Notes: generated by a model not told the origin, from the sequence alone. DNA of 15,367 nucleotides from Deltaproteobacteria bacterium (GCA_031277995.1 JAITLH010000439.1:1-15367), one strand, 5' to 3'. Shown: positions 1 to 7,848, counted from the first letter of the stretch. Program-made: numbers and translations.

Positions 1-765
1 TCCGATTACGTCGAGGTCAACTCGATGGGCACGGCCAAGCTCCTGGAGGCGGCCAGGCGGGAAAAGGTTTCGTATTTCGTCCATACCTCGACTTTGAGCG
101 TAATCTACGACAAGCGTTCCCTGGAAGGGGTGACCGAGGATAGGCCCTACGCCGCCACCCCCAAGGCGCCTTACGCTTACAGTAAGTCCCTGGCCGAGCG
201 CGAGGTGCTTTTGGCCAACGCCCCGGGCTTCAACACCCTGGTTTTGCGCCCCCATCTCATTTGGGGCCCGGGGGATCTTCAATTACTCCCCAGGCTGGCC
301 CAAAGGGCCCGAAAAGGCCGCCTTTTCATGGTTTCCGGCGGGCCCTATTTGGTGGACGCGGTTTTCATAGACAATATCGCCCGGGCCCATCAATTGGCCC
401 TGTCCAAACTCATCGCCGGGGCCCCGGTGGGCGGCGAGGCTTTTTTCGTGGGCCAAGACAATCCCCAAAACATAACCCAATTGGTCAACCGGCTCCTGGC
501 CTCCGTGGGCGCCCCGCCCATAAAAGCCTTAATCCCCAAGGCCCTGGCCAAAACCATCGCCCTCTCATCCGAGTGGTTATGGAATGCCTTTGGCCTTGGC
601 GACGAGCCGCCCTTGACCTCCTTTACCGTGGACCAGCTCTCGACTTCCCACTGGCCCAGCCTGGACAAGGCCAAAAAACTCCTGGGTTACGCCCCAAAAG
701 TCTCCGTCGAGGAAGGCTTGGCCCGCCTGGCCGAGGCCCATAAAAAGGGTTACCTCAAGGTTTAG
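1..765 (+). CDS. NAD(P)-dependent 3-beta-HSD/OleD-like dehydrogenase, 3' part
   Basis: The reading frame is open from the first base, so the gene begins outside the window; the ATG at 25 is internal, lying in the conserved VNxxGT-like stretch (VNSMGT). The product is the C-terminal ~254 residues of an extended short-chain dehydrogenase. The N-terminal Rossmann GxxGxxG is missing because of the window edge. Visible motifs are a FVHTST strand, the YxxxK catalytic motif in PYAYSK, and LRPHLIWGPGD followed by a VDAVFIDNIARAH segment. That last combination is typical of 3-beta-hydroxysteroid dehydrogenase-like enzymes, including OleD, the 2-alkyl-3-oxoalkanoate reductase of long-chain olefin synthesis. 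OleD is suggested only by resemblance of these motifs; a sugar-nucleotide or sterol dehydrogenase is possible. No oleA/B/C neighbour is visible, though the upstream side cannot be seen. The protein is soluble and ends naturally at TAG 763-765. Confidence 0.85.
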   Translation, partial: SDYVEVNSMGTAKLLEAARREKVSYFVHTSTLSVIYDKRSLEGVTEDRPYAATPKAPYAYSKSLAEREVLLANAPGFNTLVLRPHLIWGPGDLQLLPRLAQRARKGRLFMVSGGPYLVDAVFIDNIARAHQLALSKLIAGAPVGGEAFFVGQDNPQNITQLVNRLLASVGAPPIKALIPKALAKTIALSSEWLWNAFGLGDEPPLTSFTVDQLSTSHWPSLDKAKKLLGYAPKVSVEEGLARLAEAHKKGYLKV

Positions 766-773
766 AAAAAAAA

Positions 774-805
774 CGCCACCCTGTTTTAAAAAAAACCCGG
801 TGGCG
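774..805 (-). terminator. Hairpin after the dehydrogenase; U-tract only on the minus strand
   Basis: CGCCACC (774-780) pairs with GGTGGCG (799-805), and after a 2-nt mismatch GTTTT (783-787) pairs with AAAAC (792-796). The stem sits 9 bases after the dehydrogenase stop. An A-run precedes it on the plus strand, which is a U-run following it on minus-strand RNA, so as an intrinsic terminator it fits transcription from the right better than the gene it follows. It may work both ways. Confidence 0.5.
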
Positions 806-963
806 GCCAAAAACAAAAGCCTAAACAATGGGCTCCCCTAATAAAATCGTTCTTCATTTTCATTTTAATAACATATTGTTTGGCCACTAATCTCTCGCTT
901 AAAAATATGCCCGACCCAATGCCTTGGTTATGGCATAATCTTGTCGCGGACCTGTGTTTTTCC

Positions 964-1004
964 AATAGTGAAAATTGACAACGTCATTTTATGCAATCAC
1001 TATT
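964..1004. repeat. Nested inverted repeat overlapping a TTGACA hexamer
   Basis: AATAGTG (964-970) is matched by CACTATT (998-1004). Inside it, AAAA plus TGAC (971-974, 976-979) is matched by GTCA plus TTTT (983-990), around a 3-base centre. The right arm carries seven unpaired bases (991-997). A perfect TTGACA lies at 975-980 but no good -10 follows at 16-18 bases, so a promoter is not claimed. Confidence 0.5.
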
Positions 1005-1502
1005 AAAACGCGTGTCCACGCAAATTTCTAATTTTGATTTATGCGTTTGTCAAGAAACACGACCCCATCCTGTCTTCTTCGCGCGGTTATTTTGCTTCAA
1101 TGGACAATTTCCCCCGATCTTAGGCCTTTTTCTTGATGCCGAGATTCCCGGAAGACGGATTTTCCAAGGTTTCGAAGTTTACCCGTAATTATAATGGTGT
1201 TTATTTTACTCAAAAACTCAATTTAGAGCTGGTTGTCATAGTATTTAAAGATTGTTAGACCTTTTTTTATAGCCGCTCTTTTACTCATCTGCTTTTTTCC
1301 CCCATTCCTTTTCCTCCATTTTTTTTTCATGCCCCAAATACATTAGCTTAGATTATCTGAGTATTAATATATTTTTTGGGGCCCAGAATCGCAAATTCCT
1401 GAAGAACCTTAATTTTTTATGCCTTTGTGGCCTGTCATTTCCGTCCCGATGGGAAAACGTCCCAAACGGCCGATGGCGCGCTCTAACGAAACGGTTTGCA
1501 AT

Positions 1503-1544
1503 CCCGGCCATGGCCGTCTCCCCGGCCATGGCCGTCTCCCCGGC
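1503..1544. repeat. 18-bp tandem duplication
   Basis: An 18-base unit, cccggccatggccgtctc, occurs exactly at 1503-1520 and again at 1521-1538. A third partial copy (cccggc) begins at 1539. Each unit contains the palindrome GGCCATGGCC. This is direct sequence observation; it looks like replication slippage in noncoding DNA. Confidence 0.9.
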
Positions 1545-1573
1545 GGCGAATAATTTCCCGGCCCGGCGCCTAA

Positions 1574-1608
1574 TTAGCCGCTTGCAGTTAGCCGCTTGTC
1601 GTTAGCCA
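1574..1608. repeat. 14-bp tandem repeat, about 2.5 copies
   Basis: The units ttagccgcttgcag (1574-1587) and ttagccgcttgtcg (1588-1601) are followed by a partial ttagcca (1602-1608). The repeat lies 36 bases after the 18-bp duplication, so the downstream flank of ligA has undergone two independent short duplications. Confidence 0.8.
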
Positions 1609-1717
1609 AATCGCGTAAGCTTTTTTGTGGGTTTTTGAAGTTTTGGGTTTTTTTGTTGGCCAAAAAACTTGGCCCAAAAAAATTTGATTTTTTTTAGGTT
1701 AAGCCTGGGGAATTGGC

Positions 1718-3769
1718 CTATCCCAAAAGTTTTAGGAAGGCTTCCTCATCGAGGATGGTGAGGTTTAGTTTTTGGGCGTTGGTGAGTTTTGAGCCGGAGG
1801 CCTCGCCGGCCACGACGTAATCGGTTTCCTTACTGACCGCGGAAAGGACCCGGCCGCCTTTGGCCTGGACGCGGGCCTTGGCTTCGGCCCGGGTCATGGA
1901 TTTTAGGGTACCGGTTAGGACGAAGCGTTTGTCGGAAAGGTTGCCTTCGGCCTGGGGCGGGGTTTTGGTGGGATTGACCAGGGCCGGGTCCATAAGGTCG
2001 GCCAAAAAGTGGTGGTTTAGGGGGCTTTGGAAAAAATCTAGGAGGCTTTTGGCCACCTCCGGGCCGATGTCGTTTATGGCCTGGAGTTGATCGTTAGTCG
2101 CGCTCGAGAGGGCGGCCAGGCTATCGAAGTTATCGGCCAGGACCTGGCTGACCCGCTCGCCCACGTGGCGAATGGAAAGGGCGTTTACGAAGCGCCAGAG
2201 GGCCTTGGTTCGGGCTTGGTCGATGCCCTCGATTAGTTTTAGGGCCGATTTTTCGCCAAAACGCGGGAGGCTTTTTAGGTCTTGGACGGTCAGTTTAAAA
2301 AGATCCGTGGGGAGCTTTACCAGGTTATTGGAAAGGAGCTGGGCCGCGACTTTTTGGCCCAGGCCATCGATGTCGAGGGCGTTTTTGTGGGCGAAATGGA
2401 TGAGCCGGGCTTCGATCTGGGCCGGGCAGGAGCGGTTGGGGCAACGGGAGACCGCCTCGCCTTCCTTTCTAACCGATGGGGTGCCGCATATGGGGCAGGC
2501 CTTGGGAAAGACGAAGGGAATAAGGCCCACGGGCCTTTTTTCCAAGTCCACTTCCACGATCTCGGGAATGACGTCGCCGGCGCGTTGCAAGATGACGAAA
2601 TCCCCGACCCGCACGTCCTTTCGCTTAAGCTCGTCCTCGTTATGGAGGGTGGCTTGGGCTACCCGAACGCCGCTGACCATGACCGGTTCCATGAACGCCA
2701 CCGGGGTTAGGGCCCCGGTTCGGCCCACCTGGATTTCTATGTTTAGGACCCTGGTCTTGGCCGCCCGGGGCTTGAATTTCGCCGCCACGGCGTATCTGGG
2801 GGCCCTCGAGGTGGCGCCCAGCCGATCCCAAAGGCCAAGATCGTTTAGGGTTATCACCAGGCCGTCAACCTCAAAGGGCAGGCTGTCGCGCCCGGCTTCC
2901 AGATCCCGAAAAACCGCCAGGGCCTCGGCCAGGTTGAAGTTTACTTTACTGGCCTTGGAGGCCTCGACCGGGAAACCCCAATGGCCAAGGTTTTTCATGA
3001 GCTCCCCGTAGGTCTCGGCCTGGGCCATTTTGGGATCGGAGAGGCCGTAGGAGAAAAATTTTAGGTTTCTTTGTTGGGTGACGGTGGGGTCAAGCTGCCT
3101 AAGGGAGCCGGCGGCGGCGTTTCTGGGATTGGCGAAGATGGATAGGCCCATTTCTTCCCGCTCCTCGTTTAGGCGGGAAAACTCGTCCTTTTCCATGTAA
3201 ACTTCGCCCCGAACGAAAAGGGGGCCCTCGGGGGCGCCCGGGCCCAGGGTTTTGGGGATGTCGTCGATGGTTCTGACGTTTTGGGTGATGTCCTCGCCCC
3301 GGCGGCCGTCGCCGCGGGTTGAGGCCAAGATTAAGGTTTTTTTGTCGTAGTTAAGTTCCACGGCCAAGCCGTCGAACTTGGGCATGGTGTAAAAACCGAA
3401 TAATTCGTTTGAGCCCAAAAAGCGTTTGACCCGGTCCTCGAAATCCAATATCTCCTGGACGCTTAAGGCCTTGTCTAGGCTTAGCATGGGGGTGTCGTGA
3501 ATGACTTCGTTTAGGGCCCGGCCCGCGGGCGGCGGGGCCACCTCGGCTGTGGGTGACCCCTTGGCCAGTTCCGGGTGGGCTTTTTCGAGTTCCTCCAACT
3601 CCCTCAATAGGCGATCGTAGGCGTCGTCGGGTATCTCGGGGCGGTCTTCTTGGAAGTACAGGGCGTTGTGGCGCCTTATTTGCGCCCTTAGCCGCCTGGC
3701 CGCCTCGGCCGGGCTCTCCGACGAGCCGGCCGAGGGGTTACCCGGGGAGTTTTTATGAGTATCCGTCAT
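1718..3769 (-). CDS. ligA: NAD-dependent DNA ligase LigA
   Basis: LigA seals 3'-OH/5'-phosphate nicks in duplex DNA during replication and repair, using NAD+ to adenylate itself. The 683-residue length and domain order match the bacterial family. Domain Ia with the HNALYFQEDRPEIPDDAYD motif lies at about residues 28-52. The nucleotidyltransferase carries the adenylated lysine in MPKFDGLAVEL (K131). An OB fold follows, then a four-cysteine zinc finger (C425, C428, C443, C448), helix-hairpin-helix repeats to about 580, and a C-terminal BRCT domain (about 610-683). The first ~18 residues are polar and unconserved. The nearest purine-rich sequence (GGAG) is about 16 bases upstream of the ATG, so the start is only moderately supported; a later start would still keep domain Ia. 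It lies 109 bases downstream of the activator gene on the same strand, with hairpin repeats in the gap, and has no visible promoter of its own. Confidence 0.97.
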   Translation of the reverse strand: MTDTHKNSPGNPSAGSSESPAEAARRLRAQIRRHNALYFQEDRPEIPDDAYDRLLRELEELEKAHPELAKGSPTAEVAPPPAGRALNEVIHDTPMLSLDKALSVQEILDFEDRVKRFLGSNELFGFYTMPKFDGLAVELNYDKKTLILASTRGDGRRGEDITQNVRTIDDIPKTLGPGAPEGPLFVRGEVYMEKDEFSRLNEEREEMGLSIFANPRNAAAGSLRQLDPTVTQQRNLKFFSYGLSDPKMAQAETYGELMKNLGHWGFPVEASKASKVNFNLAEALAVFRDLEAGRDSLPFEVDGLVITLNDLGLWDRLGATSRAPRYAVAAKFKPRAAKTRVLNIEIQVGRTGALTPVAFMEPVMVSGVRVAQATLHNEDELKRKDVRVGDFVILQRAGDVIPEIVEVDLEKRPVGLIPFVFPKACPICGTPSVRKEGEAVSRCPNRSCPAQIEARLIHFAHKNALDIDGLGQKVAAQLLSNNLVKLPTDLFKLTVQDLKSLPRFGEKSALKLIEGIDQARTKALWRFVNALSIRHVGERVSQVLADNFDSLAALSSATNDQLQAINDIGPEVAKSLLDFFQSPLNHHFLADLMDPALVNPTKTPPQAEGNLSDKRFVLTGTLKSMTRAEAKARVQAKGGRVLSAVSKETDYVVAGEASGSKLTNAQKLNLTILDEEAFLKLLG

Positions 3770-3796
3770 GGTTTTTTGTCGCTTACTCCATTTTCG

Positions 3797-3911
3797 TTTG
3801 GTTTACGCGCCAAACCAATACGCGCCGACGTTGGTTTGGTTTACGGACCAAACCAACGCGCGCGTGGGTTTGGTTTGGTTACAGGCCAAACAAATACGCG
3901 TCGGTGTGGGG
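3797..3911. repeat. Three tandem 38-39 bp units, each with an internal dyad
   Basis: The units begin at 3797, 3835 and 3874, each opening with tttggt and carrying a matching ccaaa arm. Unit 1 pairs TTTGG/CCAAA. The central unit forms a perfect 10-bp stem, TTGGTTTGGT (3831-3840) with ACCAAACCAA (3847-3856), over a 6-base loop. Unit 3 pairs TTTGG/CCAAA and overlaps the activator gene: its stop codon (3879-3881) and last few codons lie within the unit. A GC-rich segment (such as tacgcg) follows each hairpin. There is no U-tract, so this is not an ordinary terminator. Possible roles are RNA stabilisation, partial termination between the activator and ligA, or protein binding; none is demonstrated. 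Confidence 0.85.
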
Positions 3912-5765
3912 GATAAACTGGCTGGCGACGTACCGATCCATGTAACCGGGCGTCTCGCTTAGCTCAAAATTGGTCATCTTCTCTTTGATTTCAAAGGCCG
4001 TTCTCCACATGGTACCAGAAAGCGAGGCCAAAGTCGCCCCCGTGAGGGAACTGTTTCCGATGTAGGAGAATTTTTCCACCGGCAGGTAAGGCAGTAAGCC
4101 GATGGTTATGGCGTTTTCGATGTTTAGGGAGCGGCCAAAGCCGCCGGCGATGATGACCCTTTCCAGATCGGCCATCTCCAGGCCCACCGATTCCATGAGG
4201 GTCTGGTAGCCCGAATACATGGCCCCTTTGGCCCTTATGAGATTTTCGATGTCGATCTCGGTCAAAACGATGTCGTGATCGACGGAGTTGTTTTCCGCCG
4301 TGGACAGGACGTATTCCCAGCCGTCTTCGCCTTCCCGGATATTGGGGCTCGAACCCTCGACGTATTTGCCTTGCTTGTTTAAGACCCCGGCCTTGAAAAG
4401 CTCGGCCACGACGTTAATGAGTCCCGAACCGCAGACCCCCGAGGGGCTGACCCCGCCGATGACGCCCAGGTAGTGTTTTTTTGTGTCTTTTTCGTACAAA
4501 AAGCTCTCGATGGCCCCGGGGGCGGCCCGCATGCCGCAACGCACCCCGCCGCCCTCAAAGGCCGGGCCGGCCGAACAAGCGGCGCAGGTCATCCAGTCTT
4601 GGTTACCGATGACGATTTCGCCGTTGGTGCCGACGTCGATAAAAAGGGTCAGTTCCGGCCTTTTGAAAAGCCCGGCCGCCAAGACCCCGGCCACGATGTC
4701 GCCGCCCACGTAGCTTGAAACCGACGGGAAGACCTTCATGACCGTGTGGGGCTCAACGTTTATGCCCAAAAAGCTGGCCCGAATCGAGGGCCAGGTCGAG
4801 GCCGGGGGGACGTAGGGCGAAAGGCGGATGTTTTTGGGATCGAGACCCACCAAAAGGTGGGCCATGGTGGTGTTTCCGGCGGCCACCATGATGAAGGTTT
4901 TTTTCCGGTAACCGGGGTAGGAATCCTCGTAACGCTCCAGTAAGCGGTTTATGGTGTCGATGACCCGGTTTTGCATGCGTTTTAAGCCGTCTTTTTTCCC
5001 GGCGAAAACGATTCTGGAGATGACGTCCTCGCCGTAGGAGATCTGGCCGTTTAAGTCGCCCACGCTGGGCATGACCTGGCCGGTGGCCAAATTGACCAAG
5101 CGGATCCAAACCGAGGTCGTCCCCACGTCCACGGCCAAGCCGTAATAGTTGTCGTCGCTTGTCGAGGTATCGAAGGAGACGATGCGCCCGTAGGGCGGGA
5201 CTTCCGGCTTTTGGAGCGGGAGCTCGTAAAAAATCGAGACCGTGACCTTAAACTCCGATTCCCTTAGGGCCTTGGGCATGCTGCGCATGGCCGAGAGATC
5301 GATGTCGTTATCGTAGAGACCAAGCTCGGCCAATGAGGCGTTGACCCGGTCCAGATCGCTTCTGTTGTCGTCCTGGCAAGGGGGATCCAAGATCAAACAG
5401 GTCTGCCGAACCATGGGGTCGGGGTTTTCGACCGTGAGTTCCTCCTCGGCCTGGGCGGCTTTTTTGAAAAAGGAAGCGTCGGCCCTAGAATCGATGGGGA
5501 TGAAAACCGTGGCCGGCCCATCGACCTTGGCTCGGCAAGCCAGCCTAATGCCCTTGGCGAAATCCTCTTCGCTTAAGTAAAGTCCGGGACTGGCCAGGAC
5601 CGTTCCCTCCCTAAGTTCAACCACGCAGCGGCCGCAGACCCCCTCGCCCCCGCAGGAGGCGTTGATATGGATTTTTCCGCGGTCGGCCACCTCGGAGAGG
5701 GTTTCGCCGGCCTCGGCTTCAATTACCGTGTTGTCAGGGAGAAAAGTGATCGGGAAAGTGTCCAT
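3879..5765 (-). CDS. RACo-type ASKHA activator with N-terminal [2Fe-2S] ferredoxin
   Basis: The protein probably uses ATP hydrolysis to drive low-potential electron transfer that restores Co(I) in a corrinoid methyl-transfer protein. The family includes the activator of the corrinoid iron-sulfur protein (RACo/AcsV) and methyltransferase activators. Residues 1-90 are a plant-type ferredoxin with C38, C44, C47 and C77 (C-x5-C-x2-C-x29-C). A linker to about 205 precedes the ASKHA ATPase core, with phosphate motifs DVGTT (213-217) and DVGTNGEIV (377-385), the conserved segment from C397 to about 413, and a late AGGFG motif. The 628-residue length fits this architecture. It lacks the C-terminal 4Fe-4S ferredoxin of RamA. 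The start is well supported by AAGGAG (5775-5780), nine bases upstream. No CODH/ACS or methyltransferase gene lies in the window, so the partner is unknown and acsV is not assigned. The last codons are formed by a flanking repeat. Confidence 0.88.
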   Translation of the reverse strand: MDTFPITFLPDNTVIEAEAGETLSEVADRGKIHINASCGGEGVCGRCVVELREGTVLASPGLYLSEEDFAKGIRLACRAKVDGPATVFIPIDSRADASFFKKAAQAEEELTVENPDPMVRQTCLILDPPCQDDNRSDLDRVNASLAELGLYDNDIDLSAMRSMPKALRESEFKVTVSIFYELPLQKPEVPPYGRIVSFDTSTSDDNYYGLAVDVGTTSVWIRLVNLATGQVMPSVGDLNGQISYGEDVISRIVFAGKKDGLKRMQNRVIDTINRLLERYEDSYPGYRKKTFIMVAAGNTTMAHLLVGLDPKNIRLSPYVPPASTWPSIRASFLGINVEPHTVMKVFPSVSSYVGGDIVAGVLAAGLFKRPELTLFIDVGTNGEIVIGNQDWMTCAACSAGPAFEGGGVRCGMRAAPGAIESFLYEKDTKKHYLGVIGGVSPSGVCGSGLINVVAELFKAGVLNKQGKYVEGSSPNIREGEDGWEYVLSTAENNSVDHDIVLTEIDIENLIRAKGAMYSGYQTLMESVGLEMADLERVIIAGGFGRSLNIENAITIGLLPYLPVEKFSYIGNSSLTGATLASLSGTMWRTAFEIKEKMTNFELSETPGYMDRYVASQFIPHTDAYLFGL

Positions 5766-5823
5766 CTAGAAAAACTCCTTTATGGAAAAACAGAAATGAA
5801 TTTCGGACAATCGAAGATAGGGG

Positions 5824-6975
5824 TCAGGCGGTACCTTGTTGTCCGGGCGTGTCTCCTTTGGGGAGCTCCTCCTTACGAGAACTTGGCATCTTCCACCGCC
5901 GATGGCTCCACATCCACTCACCGGGATGGCGGCGTATGAAATCTTCCAATAAATCGTTGAGCTTTTGGGCTTGGTTAACGAGCCAACCGCGATCGAAGCG
6001 CTCCGGGGGCTCGATGGGGTCGGAAAATTCTATGACGTGCCCTTGGCCGGCCCTGCGGCAAAAAAGGGGAATGACCGTTGACCCGGTTAGGGCGGCCAGT
6101 TTCAAGGGCCCCAAGGTGGTAAGCGCGGGGCTGCCCATGAAAGTGAGCTTGGCTATCCCCCGGCCCACCATGGCCGCCTGGTCAAACAAAGTGCCCAAAA
6201 CCCCGCCGGATTTTAAAATCCCCAACATGGCCTTGGCCCCGCCGTCCTTGGTTATGAAACCGGCCCGGCCGTGGGACCTGATTTTTGCCAAAATCTCGTC
6301 CCATAAGCTCCCCTGCGTTCGGCCCACCACCCAGATATGGCAGTCGAATTTTTCGGCCAGGGCGGCCGGGGAAAGTTCCCAGTTTCCCGAGTGGGCGGTG
6401 ATGAAAATAACGCCCCGCCCATTTTCCCGGCACTTGGCCAAAACGGCGGGCACCAAGCCCTCGTTTTCAAATCCCAGGCGGCCCTTAAAATACCCCAAGC
6501 CCCTATGAAGCAAACAAAACGATTCCATGGCCGTCCGGCCCAAACCCTCAAAGGATTTTTTGGCCACTGATTTTTCGTCCAAATCGCCCGGCAAGGCCCC
6601 CCGGCCCTTGGCCCTTTGGATATTTTCCCAGGCGATCTTTCTCCTGCGGGCGCCCAGCCAATAAAAGGCCAGGCCGCCCAGATCGCCCAAGGCCAAACCC
6701 AACCGCCTGGGTAAATGGGCCAAAACCCAGGTCGCGGCCATAAAGGCGCCGATTAAAAACCGCCTAAGCCCCCTGGCCAAAAGCCCGTCTTTGGCTTCCC
6801 CCCGGCCAACGAAACGCTCGTTACCCAATCCTCCGCCCAGGGCACCGCCGTTCCCCAAGCCATGGCCCGTGGAGCCATCGCCCGGGGAGGCGCCGCCCGT
6901 GGAGCCATCGCCCGGGGAGCCGCCGCCCGGCGAGCCGCCGTTTCCCAAACCGCCTTTAACGCCATTTTCGCTCAA
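5824..6975 (-). CDS. LpxL/HtrB-type lysophospholipid acyltransferase with Gly/Ser-rich N-terminus
   Basis: This family adds a secondary acyl chain to lipid A precursors at the inner face of the cytoplasmic membrane. Evidence is the HSGNWE catalytic motif (H-x4-E), the substrate-binding segments near GTLFDQ and FMGSPA, and the C-terminal HPGEWMWSHRRWK signature. A hydrophobic segment around FLIGAFMAATWVLAHLP precedes the domain, as expected for a membrane-anchored acyltransferase. Before it lie about 60 extra residues dominated by Gly, Ser, Pro and Asp with a duplicated SPGDGSTG unit, absent from ordinary LpxL. I prefer the TTG at 6973-6975 because AGGGGTGAGG lies upstream at good spacing. The frame also allows a TTG at 7011, but its AAAGGA is only about two bases away. 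The gene ends 58 bases before the activator. Which lipid A position it acylates cannot be told. Confidence 0.85.
   Translation of the reverse strand: MSENGVKGGLGNGGSPGGGSPGDGSTGGASPGDGSTGHGLGNGGALGGGLGNERFVGRGEAKDGLLARGLRRFLIGAFMAATWVLAHLPRRLGLALGDLGGLAFYWLGARRRKIAWENIQRAKGRGALPGDLDEKSVAKKSFEGLGRTAMESFCLLHRGLGYFKGRLGFENEGLVPAVLAKCRENGRGVIFITAHSGNWELSPAALAEKFDCHIWVVGRTQGSLWDEILAKIRSHGRAGFITKDGGAKAMLGILKSGGVLGTLFDQAAMVGRGIAKLTFMGSPALTTLGPLKLAALTGSTVIPLFCRRAGQGHVIEFSDPIEPPERFDRGWLVNQAQKLNDLLEDFIRRHPGEWMWSHRRWKMPSSRKEELPKGDTPGQQGTA
6865..6919. repeat. 30-bp in-frame duplication in the acyltransferase N-terminus
   Basis: The 25-base sequence at 6865-6889 recurs exactly at 6895-6919, a 30-base period. 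On the minus strand it encodes two copies of a decapeptide containing SPGDGSTG. The spacing keeps frame, so it lengthens the low-complexity leader without breaking the gene. Confidence 0.9.
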
Positions 6976-7779
6976 AGAACCCTCACCCCTTGAACTTGGC
7001 CCCCAAGCCAAAGTCCTTTAAACGTAAGGGTTTTAGGCCTAGCCAATCCCATGGTCCCCACTGTCTCTATCTCGGGGCGAGGGGACCCGCGGCGTTTTTT
7101 TACGACAAAACGGCCAGAAAAGATTAAATATGCCATAATTTTATATATTGACACAATTATCGGTGGAAATCAAGAAAAAAAATATCCAAAGATTTCATGT
7201 TCATAGTCAACCAACCCGTTAACGAAAAACCAGATATATCCCGCCACTCGCCCCCGATCCCATAATAAAAAAGTCCCCATGGCCGCGGCCAAAAACCCAT
7301 TTCGCGCGAATTACCCGAATAAATTGACCGATTAAACCAACCGCATTAAGCCCAGCGTAGCCGGTTAGGCCGAATGGGCCAAGCCCAAGGGCTTAGCTTG
7401 GCGGGCCAAGCCCGGTAACCTATGCCCGGTAACTTAAGCCTTGTAACCTAGGCGCCCAATCGGTTTTAACCGCCTAAAGTTCGGGTTATTTTACTCCGTT
7501 CGAACAAAAGAGTCAAAAATCTTAGCCGGGTCGGCGGACCTGAGGGTCAATTTTGGCTTGACATTATGGCTTATTTGCGCATGTTGGTTCCCTTGGTATG
7601 GTTTATTTTTAACCCATGGTAAATTTTAACGCGTCATTTAACCATAAAAGGGTAGCCATTTTAGCCTGGATTAAAATTTTAACCCCTTAATGGCGATTGC
7701 CGCGACTTTAGCCAAAAATCGCCCGTCGCCTTGGCCCTTACCCGGCTCGAAAAAAAAATTTAAAGAAATTTTAGGGATC
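6976..7779. other. Long divergent intergenic region, no gene recognised
   Basis: Roughly 800 bases separate the divergently transcribed acyltransferase and ferredoxin genes. I see no tRNA or believable coding frame. The part around 7110-7200 is AT-rich and probably holds the acyltransferase promoter, although no -35/-10 pair is good enough to call. Around 7355-7455 the sequence is full of GGCC/AAGCCC words: GCTTGGC (7396-7402) faces GCCAAGC (7405-7411), and gcccggtaac occurs at 7410-7419 and 7424-7433. The last 200 bases are again AT-rich. The length is large for a simple promoter region, so a decayed gene or undetected small RNA cannot be excluded. Confidence 0.55.
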
Positions 7780-7820
7780 TTGATCACCGTCAATGAAATG
7801 TTTATGTTATTGTGTAATAC
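7780..7820 (+). promoter_or_regulatory. FNR/CRP-family-like operator and candidate promoter of the ferredoxin gene
   Basis: TTGATCACCGTCAA (7780-7793) matches the FNR consensus TTGAT-N4-ATCAA at nine of ten fixed positions. A weak -10-like TAATAC at 7815-7820 would place transcription start near 7827, putting the dyad centre close to -41, the class II activator position. An alternative pair, TTGATC and TATGTT (7803-7808) with 17-base spacing, would instead make the dyad overlap the -35, as for a repressor. The family could equally be HcpR, which controls related ferredoxin genes in sulfate reducers. The regulator is not in this window. Confidence 0.55.
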
Positions 7821-7848
7821 TGTAAGTGTCAGCCAAGGAGCGTGACCA

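Larger units (their letters stand above)
806..1717. other. Long intergenic region with no convincing gene
   Basis: About 900 bases lie between the dehydrogenase and the 3' end of ligA. I find no tRNA, rRNA or believable protein gene; a 65-codon frame at 991-1188 lacks a ribosome binding site and resembles nothing I know. The left two thirds are AT-rich. A nearly pure pyrimidine run lies at 1292-1328 (only two A). From about 1440 the base composition becomes GC-rich and contains two short tandem repeats. A GGCCAA/TTGGCC stem (1658-1663/1669-1674) lies downstream of ligA but has no U-tract in the ligA direction. It may hold an unrecognised small RNA or decayed gene, but nothing shows this directly. 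Confidence 0.6.

Noticed and set aside
991..1188. 65-codon frame in the first intergenic region
   Set aside because: There is no ribosome binding site, no family resemblance, and its start lies inside a dyad.
1658..1674. Hairpin as ligA terminator
   Set aside because: The GGCCAA/TTGGCC stem is short, and on the minus strand it is followed by A-rich rather than U-rich sequence.
2172..3011. 279-codon plus-strand frame opposite ligA
   Set aside because: It is antisense to a clear LigA sequence, has biased Arg/Ser/Thr composition and no recognisable motif; the frame arises from codon bias on the other strand.
3797..3911. Possible CRISPR array
   Set aside because: There are only three contiguous units with no distinct spacers, and no cas genes nearby.
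5849..6508. 219-codon plus-strand frame opposite the acyltransferase
   Set aside because: The opposite strand carries the HSGNWE and HPGEWMW signatures; this frame has none.
7148..7153. TTGACA as a plus-strand promoter in the second gap
   Set aside because: No acceptable -10 follows at 16-18 bases, and the nearest plus-strand gene is about 700 bases away.
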